From assembly GCA_033557675.1 (NCBI GenBank), contig JAWQRM010000248.1, forward strand, positions 1 through 25,676: a DNA stretch of 25,676 bases, read 5' to 3'. The position numbers and the translations under genes are program-made. The notes below the pieces were generated by a model. The model saw only the letters and a list, made by a program, of their open reading frames with translations, did no database searches and had not been told where the DNA came from. This stretch comes from Coptodactyla brooksi (Eukaryota; Arthropoda; Insecta; Coleoptera; Scarabaeidae). Position 1 is the stretch's first letter. Each line of letters begins with the position of its first letter. Below, piece after piece: positions 9,791 through 19,217 of the stretch.

Positions 9791-11439
9791 CCTCGAAAAA
9801 TACAGAAGAGATCCTACGAATTCATGGAAAATACCCTCTAAAAGATTTAATAAACAATAGTAAATCATTGGTTGAGATATAGAAATAATAATAATCCACT
9901 GGCTTCAAAGTATTTTAGTTGTGAATGTGATGTTAATTAGATTTTTATAAACTTCATTTACGTATTTTGTGATTAGACGCTTCATATACAACTACTATTC
10001 GCACAACAGCTGTAATAAAACTATTTCGTAAGTCAATTTTTAATTTTCATATATTCTTAATCATTCAACCTCACTTACGAGTCATAGGATATTACGACGA
10101 TAGAATAAGATGCCCTAATAATAATAATCACCGTATTTTGCTACAATCTTCTTACAAATAGTACTGGAATAATTATTTCCAAACTGACGTTTCGGGTTAT
10201 TCTTAGTTTTGAGCACTTACACAACACTTTAAATAGACTTATCGATTATTAGTGACATGTATCGTCCACTACTACGTGACAAGTAGATATCTTGATATAC
10301 ATTTATTATTTCATTACATTTACAGCGTTAGTGGAGAGCGTATGCGCTTTACCAAAATAACCTATCTGTATTCTGACAATACAAATTTCAGTATATTCAA
10401 ATACACAAGCAACATTTTTATACGCATGAATGCAGCGCTGCTATAGCAAAAAAAAATGAGAAAAAAATTTACAAGTATAATACAAACAGTTTTTCGAGAC
10501 ACTTTACAACTTCTCTGTAATGTTAAATAATAATTTATAGCTTATTAATTTTAATTAATATTTGCTATATTTTAATATTATTAATTAGTTTTTACATTTT
10601 CGACGTCACTTATTTTTTTTATATGTGGTAGGCACTTTCATATACAAAAATGTAACAAAGTTTTTCACCTTATTGTACCCGCTTAGGTATACAATAAGTA
10701 CATTTTCTTTTCTAATATAATGTTATATTTTGATTGGCATGACAGATTTTACATACTTATTTATTGTACATGTTATGTAGTTATCATAGAGCTTCTGAAG
10801 ATGGTCTACATCAGATCGAAGCTGGTCACGTATAAACAAAGAACTTTGAAGTCAGTGGATTATATAAGACCTCAACAAATACTTTTAAAACCTGACAATC
10901 GGCGGTAATAACATGGATAAAAATAAAAATAATAAGTCAGTCTATCCTGTACTCACATTCAGACTAGATTTTGATAATAATGCATATTTATTTTTCTCTA
11001 ATTTAACAATAAATTAATTTTGTTACGCCGCTGACTTTCTATATTGTGGCAATTCGGGTGTTTTATTTTAATCATTACCACACTGCAAGTGATTATGTAT
11101 TTTGGTTGCCTAATCAATTGCGGTTATGTGGGACTTGAACATTTCTGAAAGCGTTGTATTATAGATCGTTATCATTATCTTAACATTATAAAGAATACAA
11201 TGTGGATCAATGTGCATTAAAGAATACAAATTGTCCAGAATAAAAATTATCCCTGATTTGAAAATTTCAGTATAACAATCATCTGAGGCGTGTAGTATGG
11301 TGTAAGGTGTATACCGGTTATATACCGGTGAAAAGATATATACCTTTTTGAAGGAATATATTGCTTTCATGTCAAACATCCTTCCCATAACAATAAGCAC
11401 TAATCAATAAAAAGAATTTGTATAAAAATTTTTGCATTT
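9791..11439. other. Long spacer, possible Penelope-type 3' sequence
   Basis: No convincing gene. Stretches near 10181-10200 (ACTGACGTTTCGGGTTATT) and 10795-10840 (CTGAAGATGG followed by GATCGAAGCTGGTCACG) resemble the GAAGATGG...GAAAC type of non-coding sequence that recurs near Penelope-like elements in insects, but I cannot confirm it. Small open frames at 10252-10446, 10720-10908 and 11110-11400 have no recognisable product. Confidence 0.3.
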
Positions 11440-11960
11440 GCATGGAATCATTTTCACCACATTCTCAAGGATAGAAGTTTTACTCGCAGAGTAATCACAT
11501 TTCTGTTGTCATCAAAACGTAGGAATTTGAAAACTACTACAATCCCCCTGTATTGACTGTCGGATATCATTTGCTCGTTCTTGAGCGCTTCTTCAAATAG
11601 CGGCCTGCAATATATTATGCTGCATACAAATTCGATTGCTCCACAATCAGTTCATTATCGAAATATTTATCAAAGTAAAATAAACAAGTTTCTCTTAACG
11701 ATATAGACACATCAAATTGTCGAGCAGAATTTTAGCCACAATGTTCTAATATTTCCTTATATAACCTGTTGAGCACTTTTATTTTGAACTTCTTCTTGAA
11801 CGTCTTCTTCAGATTGAATGTCACCTTATAGACCGCCCTCAAATCCACTTGTATCGGCGGAAATCTTCTTCTGATTCACTTTCGCTGTAGAATCCTGCAA
11901 TTCTAAGCCCCTTTCTAATCTATCTTCGGTTTCGTCAGAAAATGCCAGTACTCGTCAAAG
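11440..11960 (-). pseudogene. piggyBac-like transposase relic, N-terminal part
   Basis: On the minus strand an acidic segment (SESESEEDF, near 11900-11870) is followed downstream by FDKYFDNELIVEQSNLYA (about 11674-11620) and, after a stop, by YLKKRSRTSK and YPTVNTGGL. This matches the start of the piggyBac transposase core (F...F.DEL...I..+TN.YA ... SR...W.......E+), with the acidic, low-complexity N-terminus typical of the family. Many stops are present (for example TAA after YAA, and TGA at the expected Trp after RTSK). The catalytic Asp blocks are not seen, so only the N-terminal quarter is left. It is separate from the piggyBac relic at 18331-19217, which keeps the other end of the protein on the opposite strand. 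Confidence 0.55.
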
Positions 11961-12367
11961 TAATACGGAAATAATGCAAAGGATAAAATTTTGCAACATA
12001 TAAATTTATTCAACTAATTTCTATACCACTACCCTACACTTTATTTCGATAACTGAGGAAATTGGTACGCAGGACACAAGATTACGCAATCGATTTGAAG
12101 AGTACCTGATCAAATCCGATTAATCAAGTGGGCTTGTAAAAAAGAATATAGTACGCGGAGACTAACCGATATATATCAGAAAAATAATGAAATCCTTCTT
12201 CATAAAATGCGTAGCAATTTTACCGGTGATATAAAGTAAGCATACCTCTAAATTACTTTTTACGAATGTTTGAAATGTTAATAGTAAATACTAATTTCTT
12301 ATTCTACAGAACGAGTATACATGTCAAACACTCTGAAATAGTTTTGGTTTCACGTGTATACATTGTA
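11961..12367. other. Spacer, no gene seen
   Basis: AT-rich sequence between the piggyBac-like relic and the mariner copy B. No recognisable content. Confidence 0.35.
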
Positions 12368-12430
12368 TGACAATTAAGTAACGACGATTTTAATTTAAAT
12401 TACAGAACACGTAGCGCCATCGAACATATA

Positions 12431-12677
12431 CAGGGCGTTGCCGAATTCGACCGACAAATGTAAAGGGGTGCTTGTAAGTATAAAGGGGATTAAATATTCC
12501 CATAGGGCATAAGGTCGTAAATCACGAGCCAAAAGGATAGCCAGTTTGATGAAGAGGGGCCATACAAAGGTGAGAATTAAACGTGGTTTGCGACCCAATG
12601 TTTTATGGCAATTTTTCATCCCCTTAATGCCTACTAAGACCCCTCTGAATTTGTCAGTTGAATTCGGCAACACCCTG
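12431..12677. mobile_element. Foldback MITE inserted in the mariner copy B
   Basis: The ends are CAGGGCGTTGCCGAATTC (12431-12448) and the complement of CAGGGTGTTGCCGAATTC (12660-12677), one mismatch, flanked by TA on both sides (12429-12430 and 12678-12679). The similarity of the two arms continues well inside the element: AGGGGT, AAGGGGAT and GTCG.AAA.CACG recur in inverted order, so nearly the whole element is one long imperfect hairpin. It has no coding capacity; the 92-codon minus-strand frame across it is spurious. The TA duplication fits mobilisation by a Tc1/mariner-superfamily transposase. Confidence 0.88.
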
Positions 12678-12801
12678 TATTGTTAGAAAGATACAGGTCA
12701 CCTCTTTCGGACGCACCAAGTTCAAGCTAATCGGATAACAGGTTACGAAGTTACCGCCATTTAAATGATGGTAAAAATTGTGTTGATACCGTAAAAACAT
12801 A

Positions 12802-13747
12802 ATGAAACACAGAGCAAATATTAGATTTTATTTTAAACTGAAAAAAAAATGTGCTGAGACCTGCGACTTGATGAAGAAAGTATATGGTAATGATTGTATG
12901 CGTAAAGCTAGAGTTTAAGACTGGTTTAATCATTTTAAAAATGTTCATGAAGATTTAAATGATGATAAAAAACCTGGTCGTCCAGAAAGTAACAATCGTG
13001 CTGAGTTGGTAGAAAAAATTCATGAAATCATTGCTGTCGACCGAAATTTTACTGTGAGAATGTTGGCTGAAGAATTAAAAACAAATAGAGAAACCATTCG
13101 TCAAATTTGGCTCAAGATTTGGGAAAAAGAAAAGTTTGTGCACATTTTGTTCCACATGCTTTAAATGACGACCAAAAAATTGCTCGTGTAAACCATTGTA
13201 AAGACGTCGTTGAAACTGCTGAAAATGATGCTTTAAATAGAAACATGGTGCTTTAAATATGATTCAGAAACTAAGCGTCAATCTACAAAATAGAAGTCGA
13301 AAGGCGAGCCAAAACCAACAAAATTGCGTTTTTAGAAGTCGAGAATCAAGACAATGTTGATTACTTTTCATGATTCACAATGGATTGTCCACAAGGATAC
13401 ATATCATATCCTTGGAACCTGTTCCACAAAATAGAACTGTTAATGGAGAATATTATTTAGCAATTTTACGTAAGACGTTAAAAGTTCGTGAATTTTTGAC
13501 AAAAAAAAATATCTGTGTCATTGACCACCCATCGTATTCGCCTGATATATTCCCGTGTGACTATTTTCTTTTCCCTGAACTGAAAATTGTGATGAATGGA
13601 TCGTTTTATGATGATATTTCAGCCATTCGAGCAGCTGTGACGCATGTACTAAAGGCAATGCCTAAGAATGACATACAAGAATTTATGGATGCGTTGGTTC
13701 ATCGTGCTAGAAAGTGTATTGAGTTAAATGGAACCTATTTTGAATAA
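12802..13747 (+). pseudogene. Mariner transposase of copy B, broken
   Basis: The ATG at 12802 starts MKHRANIRFYFKLKKKCAET, the HTH domain of a mariner transposase, with an in-frame TAA at 12916-12918 where DWFNHFK follows, then PGRPESNN and a second HTH (NFTVRMLAEELKTNRETIRQ). A frameshift near 13110-13130 puts the next part (VPHAL.DDQKIARV) in another frame. The region of the first Asp is lost, although YDSETKRQSTK, which normally follows it, is present near 13258-13290. After more damage an open frame (13370-13747) gives TVNGEYYLAILRK, ICVIDHPSYSPDIFPCDYFL (third Asp, in PCD) and the C-terminus ending LNGTYFE. The HDNAPAH block with the second Asp is deleted. The protein is not functional. 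Confidence 0.85.
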
Positions 13748-13821
13748 AAAATAATTTTTATACATAATTCAATGTGTTTCTTTTGTATATCTAAAAAAAA
13801 ATTCTCGTTATTTAATCGTAT

Positions 13822-14235
13822 TTTACGTCATATATAACAATAGATTAATTCTAAAAAAATCGTTAAAGTTCTATACCTTTTTTCGTTAAATTGTTCGTTT
13901 TTGTAAAACGTCTGATATTTAATAGTTTATTATTGGTAACAAATGATAAACTTAACACATATGTATCTTTACTAGCCCGAATCGAGTTATTCGCAAAGGA
14001 AAAAAAATAGTTACGACAGCATTTAAGGTGATCTGACCCAACAAACAACCAGTACAATGACTCTATTGACCAGTAACATGGCAGCAATTTTTCAATTTGC
14101 TTTAACCTTGCATCATTACGTGAGTCTGTCCTGCGATCATCAGTGACGTTTTATGTAACGTTCTCGTTTTAATGAGATGTAAACAAGTGACGTTTCAGTA
14201 GAAATATTTGCACGTAATTTAAACAAATTTCTTAC
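13822..14235. other. Probable intron of the minus-strand host gene
   Basis: AT-rich sequence starting (minus strand) with the splice donor GTAAGA at 14235-14230. No coding signal is seen. Confidence 0.4.
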
Positions 14236-14738
14236 CGAACGTTAGCCAAAGTGTGCCTCCTGTTCCTCAAATATCGATTATGATACCGCTGTAAATCACC
14301 AATTGATCCTTGTTCCGCTTGCATCTTTCCAGCGTTGACTGGCGGACCTGTGCTGGATCCTTCGCTGGAGGTGCTTGTGACAGATCTGGTGCGTTGACTT
14401 TTTCTAGTAGTTTTCACTGAGAGAGTAGGTGATGGCGATTGAACGTTTCTTCTTTTCTTATAGCTAATTCGAGTTCCCAACGGTTGTAATTCGGAGGGTT
14501 CTTCGAAGATTGTCTCATCAAGATATTCGGCGTCCTCTTCGACTATATCCTGAAGATGGGGTGAAGGTTGCCTCGCTCTCGGGGGGCTATCCAACGGTGG
14601 GGAGGCTTGTGGGGAAGGAGGGGCCTTGCCTTCGGCTGGCCCGCACCAAGGCAAGCAACACTTCCAGACGCCCACCAGTGTGAAGCTTTCTTTGTATCTT
14701 CTAACGCAATAAACAACAATAACACCACCAACGAGAAT
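14236..14738 (-). CDS. Internal exon of an unrecognised host membrane protein
   Basis: A minus-strand open frame of about 168 codons with balanced codon use and much higher GC than its surroundings. It begins just after a good splice acceptor (GCTCCCCTTTGATTAG, exon from about 14738) and ends in TTCG directly before GTAAGAAAT (14235 downward), so both edges are splice sites and the apparent stop lies in the intron. The encoded part starts with a hydrophobic segment, ILVGGVIVVYCV, followed by basic RRYK, a Cys-rich WKCCLPWCG juxtamembrane patch (possible palmitoylation), a Pro/Ser-rich stretch, an acidic IVEEDAEYLDETIFEEP patch and a Ser/Thr/Arg-rich tail. This fits the end of a transmembrane helix and a disordered cytoplasmic region of a single-pass protein. 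I do not recognise the gene. The preceding and following exons were not found in the window. Confidence 0.7.
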
Positions 14739-15525
14739 CACTAATCAAAGGGGAGCACATCTCAACCTGTTGCGAATTGCGCGAAGTACACGCCGCCGTT
14801 GTTTATTATCGCTTGTTATTGATTGTCAAACACATGGATGGTTTCCCAGTAATCTACCGCGAGCGGTCTGGTTTGATGAAATTGATAACACCGCAGATAC
14901 CAACTGTTTCCCGATTTTGAAACGCACGTGGGAAAGGATTCAAAAGGTAGTGGGAGGGGGGAGAGGCTCCTACGACGGCGCTAACTTGGTCGGCGTCCAC
15001 TGGCACACAAATTTTATAACATACCGGCGTTGGAGTTAGCCGATTTCACACTGGTATATCAGCACAGATATCAACACGCACATGTTAGCGGTACACTGCA
15101 TTTCCAAACAACAATCGACCAAGGTCGTTAAATAATTACCAATCAGGCAGCGTTCGTTGATGTCATTGTTATTAGTTAACACATATTCCTCAATCCCCAA
15201 TTATCATTTAGGGAGAGGAGAAACAAAAAAACATTTGATAAAACATCGGAATCGACACGGCACTCACATTCTCCGTACCGTATTGTCTACATTCAGCGGG
15301 AGCACACTGCACGTTAACCCACACAGTTCCAGTTTGGTACTAAGGCTCGCCACCAATGGCGCTCCTGCCTCCCCACCAGCGCCTAACTTTGAGGGATGTT
15401 CACCCGTGGCGCCCGGCGTGCTCAGACGCTCGACGCACTCACACAGACGCCGAGGTGTGCTTAATTTCACGACGCGCGCTGAAAAAACTACACGCTGCAG
15501 GCAGGAAAACAGCTGACTGGCTTCA
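14739..15525. promoter_or_regulatory. GC/CpG-richer island between candidate host exons
   Basis: The sequence has clearly more CpG and GC than the rest of the window (for example GACGCGCGC near 15472). It separates a minus-strand exon from a possible plus-strand first exon, so a shared promoter region is possible. Long frames in several phases on both strands here (15157-15516, 15264-15608, 15356-15550) are expected from the higher GC and carry no recognisable domain. No TATA box or clear transcription start could be assigned. Confidence 0.3.
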
Positions 15526-15591
15526 ATGGCGGCGGCAGCGAGAACTGTAGTGGAAGATGCCCCGGTCATCGGATTTTGTATCAAAGCGTCA
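15526..15591 (+). CDS. Candidate first coding exon of a plus-strand host gene
   Basis: An ATG at 15526 opens MAAAARTVVEDAPVIGFCIK, an alanine-rich start typical of many animal proteins. The frame reaches AS and then a plausible splice donor, GTACGT (15592-15597). Without splicing it would stop at TGA 15598-15600. It lies at the edge of the CpG-richer island. No further exon was recognised downstream in the window and no family is suggested. The main alternative is that this is 5' untranslated sequence of something else, or a shadow of minus-strand sequence. Confidence 0.3.
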
Positions 15592-15600
15592 GTACGTTGA

Positions 15601-16481
15601 AATGACACTCATAAAGGACCCGATCACCTTTTTAACAAAATAAAAAGATCCGCCAGTAATTAAGGCTCTGCCACATTCGCGACAATTTAGTGAATGTATA
15701 TAACTGTTTGAAGTTTGTAAAAAATCTGATTTTGCTACAGCATTTCCATTCCCGCTGAAGAAATCAATCAATAACTGATTAGCTTATGCTAATTTTTAGA
15801 TGCGTTCAATGAATTTTTGATGATGTACCTACTTTTAAATTTCAAATTAATTTTTACGTGTATTTCCTTCTTCCGTATATTTTAATTTTTACCGCGTACC
15901 GGAAAATCCTTGAAACTTTATCCAGACATATTCGAAGTCTGTATACCTAACTTTTACGTTAATTAATCTTCCTCTTTAAAGTTCTGTGCGGTCATTAATC
16001 AACAGCGGTTTTCTGCACTACAAGCAATAATTAATTCCGAAAATTTCAGGATTAATCCAATCTAAAGAACGTCGACCTCACAATTATTTACACCTAGATA
16101 CTGGTAGTAACTCCTGGCGTTTGTATTTCTGTATAAATGGCTTATTACGAGGATATTTCATGAGAAAAATATCGATAACCAGTAGTCAGATAACCAACTG
16201 ATCAGTACATGTTAGTTTTCAGATCTTCCAATGAATTTGAAGAATGAAAGTTGAACGAGGAATTCTCCTAACTCCAACTAGCAAAAGTCCTGGTGAGAAA
16301 TTCGAGCTACGCAAAATTTTTCAATTACATGATTTTGAATGAATTTTTGTTGAATAGTACTTTTGATTTATTTGACGAAATACTTCCATTTTGGGAGAGG
16401 AAAAAAATTAGGCTACTTGATAAAACGTTATTTTATTGATCAAATATTCAAAAAGATATTAAACAAAACAACATAACAGAT
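15601..16481. other. Spacer, no gene seen
   Basis: AT-rich sequence that could be an intron of the candidate plus-strand gene. Its last part (about 16380-16481) is probably the 3' flank of the Tc1 relic that follows on the minus strand. Confidence 0.35.
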
Positions 16482-16725
16482 TTAGTATTTTGTTGGGAAC
16501 CTTTTTGAACCAATCACAGCTCGTCAACGTGCTGGCATGGAGTTCACATAGCGTATGATCATGTTCAATGGAATTTTTGACCATTCATCGCTTATTGCTG
16601 CGAATAAGTCGGCCATTTTTGTAAAGTGGCGTTCGTTGACCTTTCTGTTAACGTGGTCCCATAAATTCTGTATGGGATTTCAATCTGGGCTTTGAAGAGG
16701 CCATAAAATGACAGTTATTCTGTTG
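16482..16725 (-). pseudogene. Tc1-like transposase, C-terminal fragment
   Basis: On the minus strand the frame reads ITVILWPLQSPD, a TGA (16682-16680), NPIQNLWDHVNRKV, then FTKMADLFAAISDEWSKIP and a second TGA before the end FPTKY and TAA at 16482. This is the C-terminus of a Tc1-family DD34E transposase, where W.A.SPDLNPIENLW carries the third catalytic residue. Here the catalytic Glu codon is CAG (Gln, 16670-16668), so the site would be dead even without the stops. The rest of the protein is absent. The fragment ends at an 18-bp palindrome that borders the jockey-type LINE remnant. Confidence 0.8.
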
Positions 16726-16744
16726 TCCTTCAAAATGACAGTTA

Positions 16745-16783
16745 ACTTCTACAGTTCTTACATAGTGTAAGAACTGTAGAAGT
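16745..16783. repeat. Perfect 18-bp inverted repeat at an element junction
   Basis: Bases 16745-16762 are the exact reverse complement of 16766-16783 with a 3-base loop. The right arm is also repeated in part as a tandem copy: AGTGTAAGAACTG occurs at about 16764 and again at 16781. It lies exactly between the Tc1 relic and the first readable codons of the LINE ORF1. Confidence 0.9.
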
Positions 16784-17106
16784 GTAAGAACTGCCAGAGA
16801 TATTTTATAAGAAAGAAATTTTGTAGTTATAAAGCAGTGTGTATTAAGTGCCCAGGAAAACATACATTCGATAAGTGCGTAATACCTAAAAATATACCAC
16901 CTAAATGCCACAATTGCGGTGAAGCCCACCCTGCCAACTACCGTGGATGTGTGGTGGCGAAAGAATTGCAAAAGAGACATGACAAACTAGGGAAAAAGCA
17001 ACAAGAGACCAAGCCAAGAACATTCACAGCGAGGAAAATATTCAGCGGAAAGACATACGCACAAGCGAGGAATATTAATAAGCCATCTGCAAAATCAGAT
17101 TGTTAA
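16780..17106 (+). pseudogene. Jockey-type LINE ORF1 (Gag-like), C-terminal zinc-knuckle part
   Basis: The frame contains three Cys/His knuckles in tandem: KCKNCQRYFIRKKFC (damaged, His missing), then CIKCPGKHTFDKC (C-x2-C-x3-H-x4-C), then CHNCGEAHPANYRGC (C-x2-C-x3-H-x6-C), followed by the basic KELQKRHDKL tail and a KTYAQ motif. This is the nucleic-acid-binding C-terminus of the ORF1 protein of jockey-clade retrotransposons, which coats the element RNA. The N-terminal part is missing; the fragment starts right at the palindrome and tandem repeat. The frame ends with a stop at 17104-17106, just before ORF2. Confidence 0.85.
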
Positions 17107-18330
17107 AATGGACGAATTCTCGTATAGACTCTCGTAGGACTGGAGATAACTTGCGATATACGGTCATTAATGAAGAAAAGCCACCTTCGGATTGCTACCT
17201 GGAACGCCAAAGTTGTTCGTGAATGAAAAGAAGAAATAGAAAGTTTTCTATATACCCAATAACAATAAAATTGATATTTGTCTCTTAATGAAAACGCATT
17301 CCACAAAATAGACTTTATTAAAATTTCAAGGCTATCGAGTCTATCATACATCCAGCCAGATAACGACGCAAAAGGCGGAAGTGCTACAATTATCCAAGAT
17401 AATATCACACACTAGGAAGAATGCTCAGTGCAAACAGCAGAGTTCCAACTTACGGTCGTAGGTGTTAGTACGACACGGCAAAAGTTCCCAGTAGGAGCAC
17501 TCTACTACCCACTAAATCACAACAAGAAAAGAGAGAATTACGTATTAGTATTAAAACACTTCGGCGAAAGATTTGTTTTGGGAGGAGACGTCAACGCAAA
17601 GCACATTGATTTTGGATTTCGGCTTACAACAACCAAATGACGCGAATTAAAGGCAGCAATATCGCAAGTAGGCTGCAATGTATACTCCACGGGTAAACCA
17701 ACATATTGGCCCACACACCCAACGAAAATTCCAGACCTATTGGACTTTGTCATTTATAAAAAGATCATGGTTTTAACATTTTATGAAACCGTAATTGGCA
17801 AGGAAACGAGACCAGTACTATCCAACAAGAATACTGACTGGAATGGCTTTAGAACTAAAATAGACGGAACCATAAACCTTCGAGGACCCCTAAAAAGTAG
17901 TAACCAGTTGGATTTGGAAACGGAGCGTTTTACTGCAATGATTCAAAATGCAGCATGGCATAACACCCCTCTAGTTACCCATAAAACCACTGAGGTAAAC
18001 TGCCCAATAGAAATAAGAAATCTTGTTAAGGAAAGGAAACGTTTGAGATGAAAATGGCAACAATTTTAAATAGAAAGAGTCCACAGTTTAAGCGAGAAAT
18101 CCAGAAACTAAAAGGAAAATCCATAAACAAATATCTCAGTGAATTATCAGCAGATAAAGAAAAGAATTACTCGCTCTGGAAAGTTATTAGAAAAACCGAG
18201 AGGCCAATTATACAGAATCCTCCTGTCAAAAACCACGAAGACGTGTGGGCTAGAGAAGATAAACAGAAAGTTGTGGTTTTTGCAGACCATCTTGCAAAAT
18301 TATTCCAATTATATAATGAAACTCAAGCAT
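17107..18330 (+). pseudogene. Jockey-type LINE ORF2: AP-endonuclease and linker, RT missing
   Basis: A frame starting near 17108 gives LRIATWNA (17185 onward), the conserved first motif of the apurinic-type endonuclease that nicks target DNA. After stops it continues in the same frame at 17428-18051 with GALYYP, the catalytic block LGGDVNAKH (Asp and Asn kept), an in-frame TGA at 17638-17640, and KPTYWPTHPTKIPDLLDFVI, the SDH/DF-type end of the domain (the Ser-Asp-His part is not intact). A frameshift near 18048 leads into the linker, with INKYLSELSADKEKNYSLWK, WAREDKQK and FADHLAKLFQ. The reverse transcriptase that should follow is absent: at about 18330 the sequence changes into a piggyBac transposase. 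The element is 5' and 3' truncated and inactive. Confidence 0.85.
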
Positions 18331-19217
18331 TTTTCAATCATTTCAAACAGTATATTCTCAGTAAGCCAGCTTCAAAGTATGGAGTCTTTGTGACAGTGGT
18401 AGTTCCTACGCCATTAAAGCTCAAGTTTATATGGGAAAATGTCAAGGTAAAGCACCAGAAAAAAATCAAGGGATGCGAGTTGTTTTAGACCTAACACATG
18501 AACTCGGAGGCAAAATGTTACATGTGATTTTTTCACGCCCAAAAGATTAGGTCAAATGCTCCTCAAGAGAAAACTTACAATGTTAGGAACGGTTACAAAA
18601 AGTAACCCCGAACTTCCCGTAATTACTATAAGTAAACAAATAGGTAGTTATACTTTTTATTTTACCAAGGATACTACAATTGTGTCATATGAGTCTAACA
18701 AAGATAAAAACGGTATTCTCATGAGCACAATGCACTGTGATAAGGAAGTGAGCAGCAGGGACGATAAAAAGCCACATATGATAGTGATACTAGATTATGA
18801 CTCTACCAAAGAGGCGGTATATACGTTCGATCAAAGTATTGCAGTGTATACTTGTAAAAGAAAAACCAGTCGATAGCCCATTATTTTATTCTACAATATA
18901 TTTTATGTTAGTGCTTATGATGCATTTGTGTTATAACAAGAAATAAATCCATATATGAACAAGAACGTTCTGTACAAGAGAAGACCCTTTCTGGAAGAAC
19001 TGTGCAAACTGATGGGAACTCCCTATATGATGTCAAGAGAACATAAACCACGTACTCAGCAAGCTACTCCCGTAATAAAGAAAATTCAAGATCAATGTGG
19101 TGAAGCAGCAGATCCATCGGCATCTGGTGCAATCAGTAGTAATAAAAGAGCACAATGCAATGTGCAATGTGCACTACAATGCAATGCATGTAGTGTATTA
19201 TTGTCACCAGTGTGAAT
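18331..19217 (+). pseudogene. piggyBac transposase, C-terminal half, broken
   Basis: Readable blocks in order are QYILSKPASKYG, CDSGSSYAIKAQVYMGK, PEKNQGMRVVLDL, LGQMLLKRKLTMLGT, LMSTMHCDKEVSSRDDKKP, STKEAVYTFDQ, VYTCKRKTSR, LYKRRPFLEEL and a Cys-containing end. These are hallmark motifs of the DDE_Tnp_1_7 (piggyBac) catalytic domain and C-terminus. Two frameshifts lie before 18556; from there one frame runs to the TGA at 19213-19215, with in-frame stops at 18874-18876 (where Trp is normal, RWP) and about 18931. The Asp of the GVD motif normally seen before TFDQ is Tyr here. The N-terminal part is replaced by the LINE at the 18330 junction. Confidence 0.88.

Larger units (their letters stand above)
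12368..13821 (+). mobile_element. Mariner-family element, copy B, with a nested MITE
   Basis: The left terminal repeat begins TGACAATTAAGTAACGACGA at 12368 after a TA. The right end, complement of about 13797-13821, contains CGATTAAATAACGAGAA. The element is the same family as copy A at 5857-6827: the 5' UTR (ACACGTAGCGCCATCGAACA) and 3' UTR (ATACATAATTCAATGTGTTT) are shared. It is longer than copy A because less of the transposase gene is deleted and because a 247-bp MITE sits in its 5' UTR at 12431-12677. The right terminus is more diverged than the left, so the exact end is uncertain by a few bases. Confidence 0.85.

Noticed and set aside
12395..12673. 92-codon minus-strand frame
   Set aside because: It covers the foldback MITE from end to end; its residues are the translated inverted repeat, not a protein family.
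14543..14731. Second minus-strand frame inside the membrane-protein exon
   Set aside because: It is an out-of-phase shadow of the exon at 14236-14738, which has the splice sites and better codon character.
15157..15608. Overlapping frames of 119, 64 and 114 codons on both strands in the GC-richer island
   Set aside because: Higher GC lowers stop frequency in all frames; none shows a domain, and the products are low-complexity Ser/Arg/Pro/Thr mixtures. They may be untranslated exon sequence.
16648..17408. Minus-strand frames opposite the LINE ORF1/ORF2 relic
   Set aside because: They are antisense shadows of clearly recognisable zinc-knuckle and endonuclease motifs on the plus strand; the part at 16648-16740 overlaps the Tc1 relic in the wrong frame.
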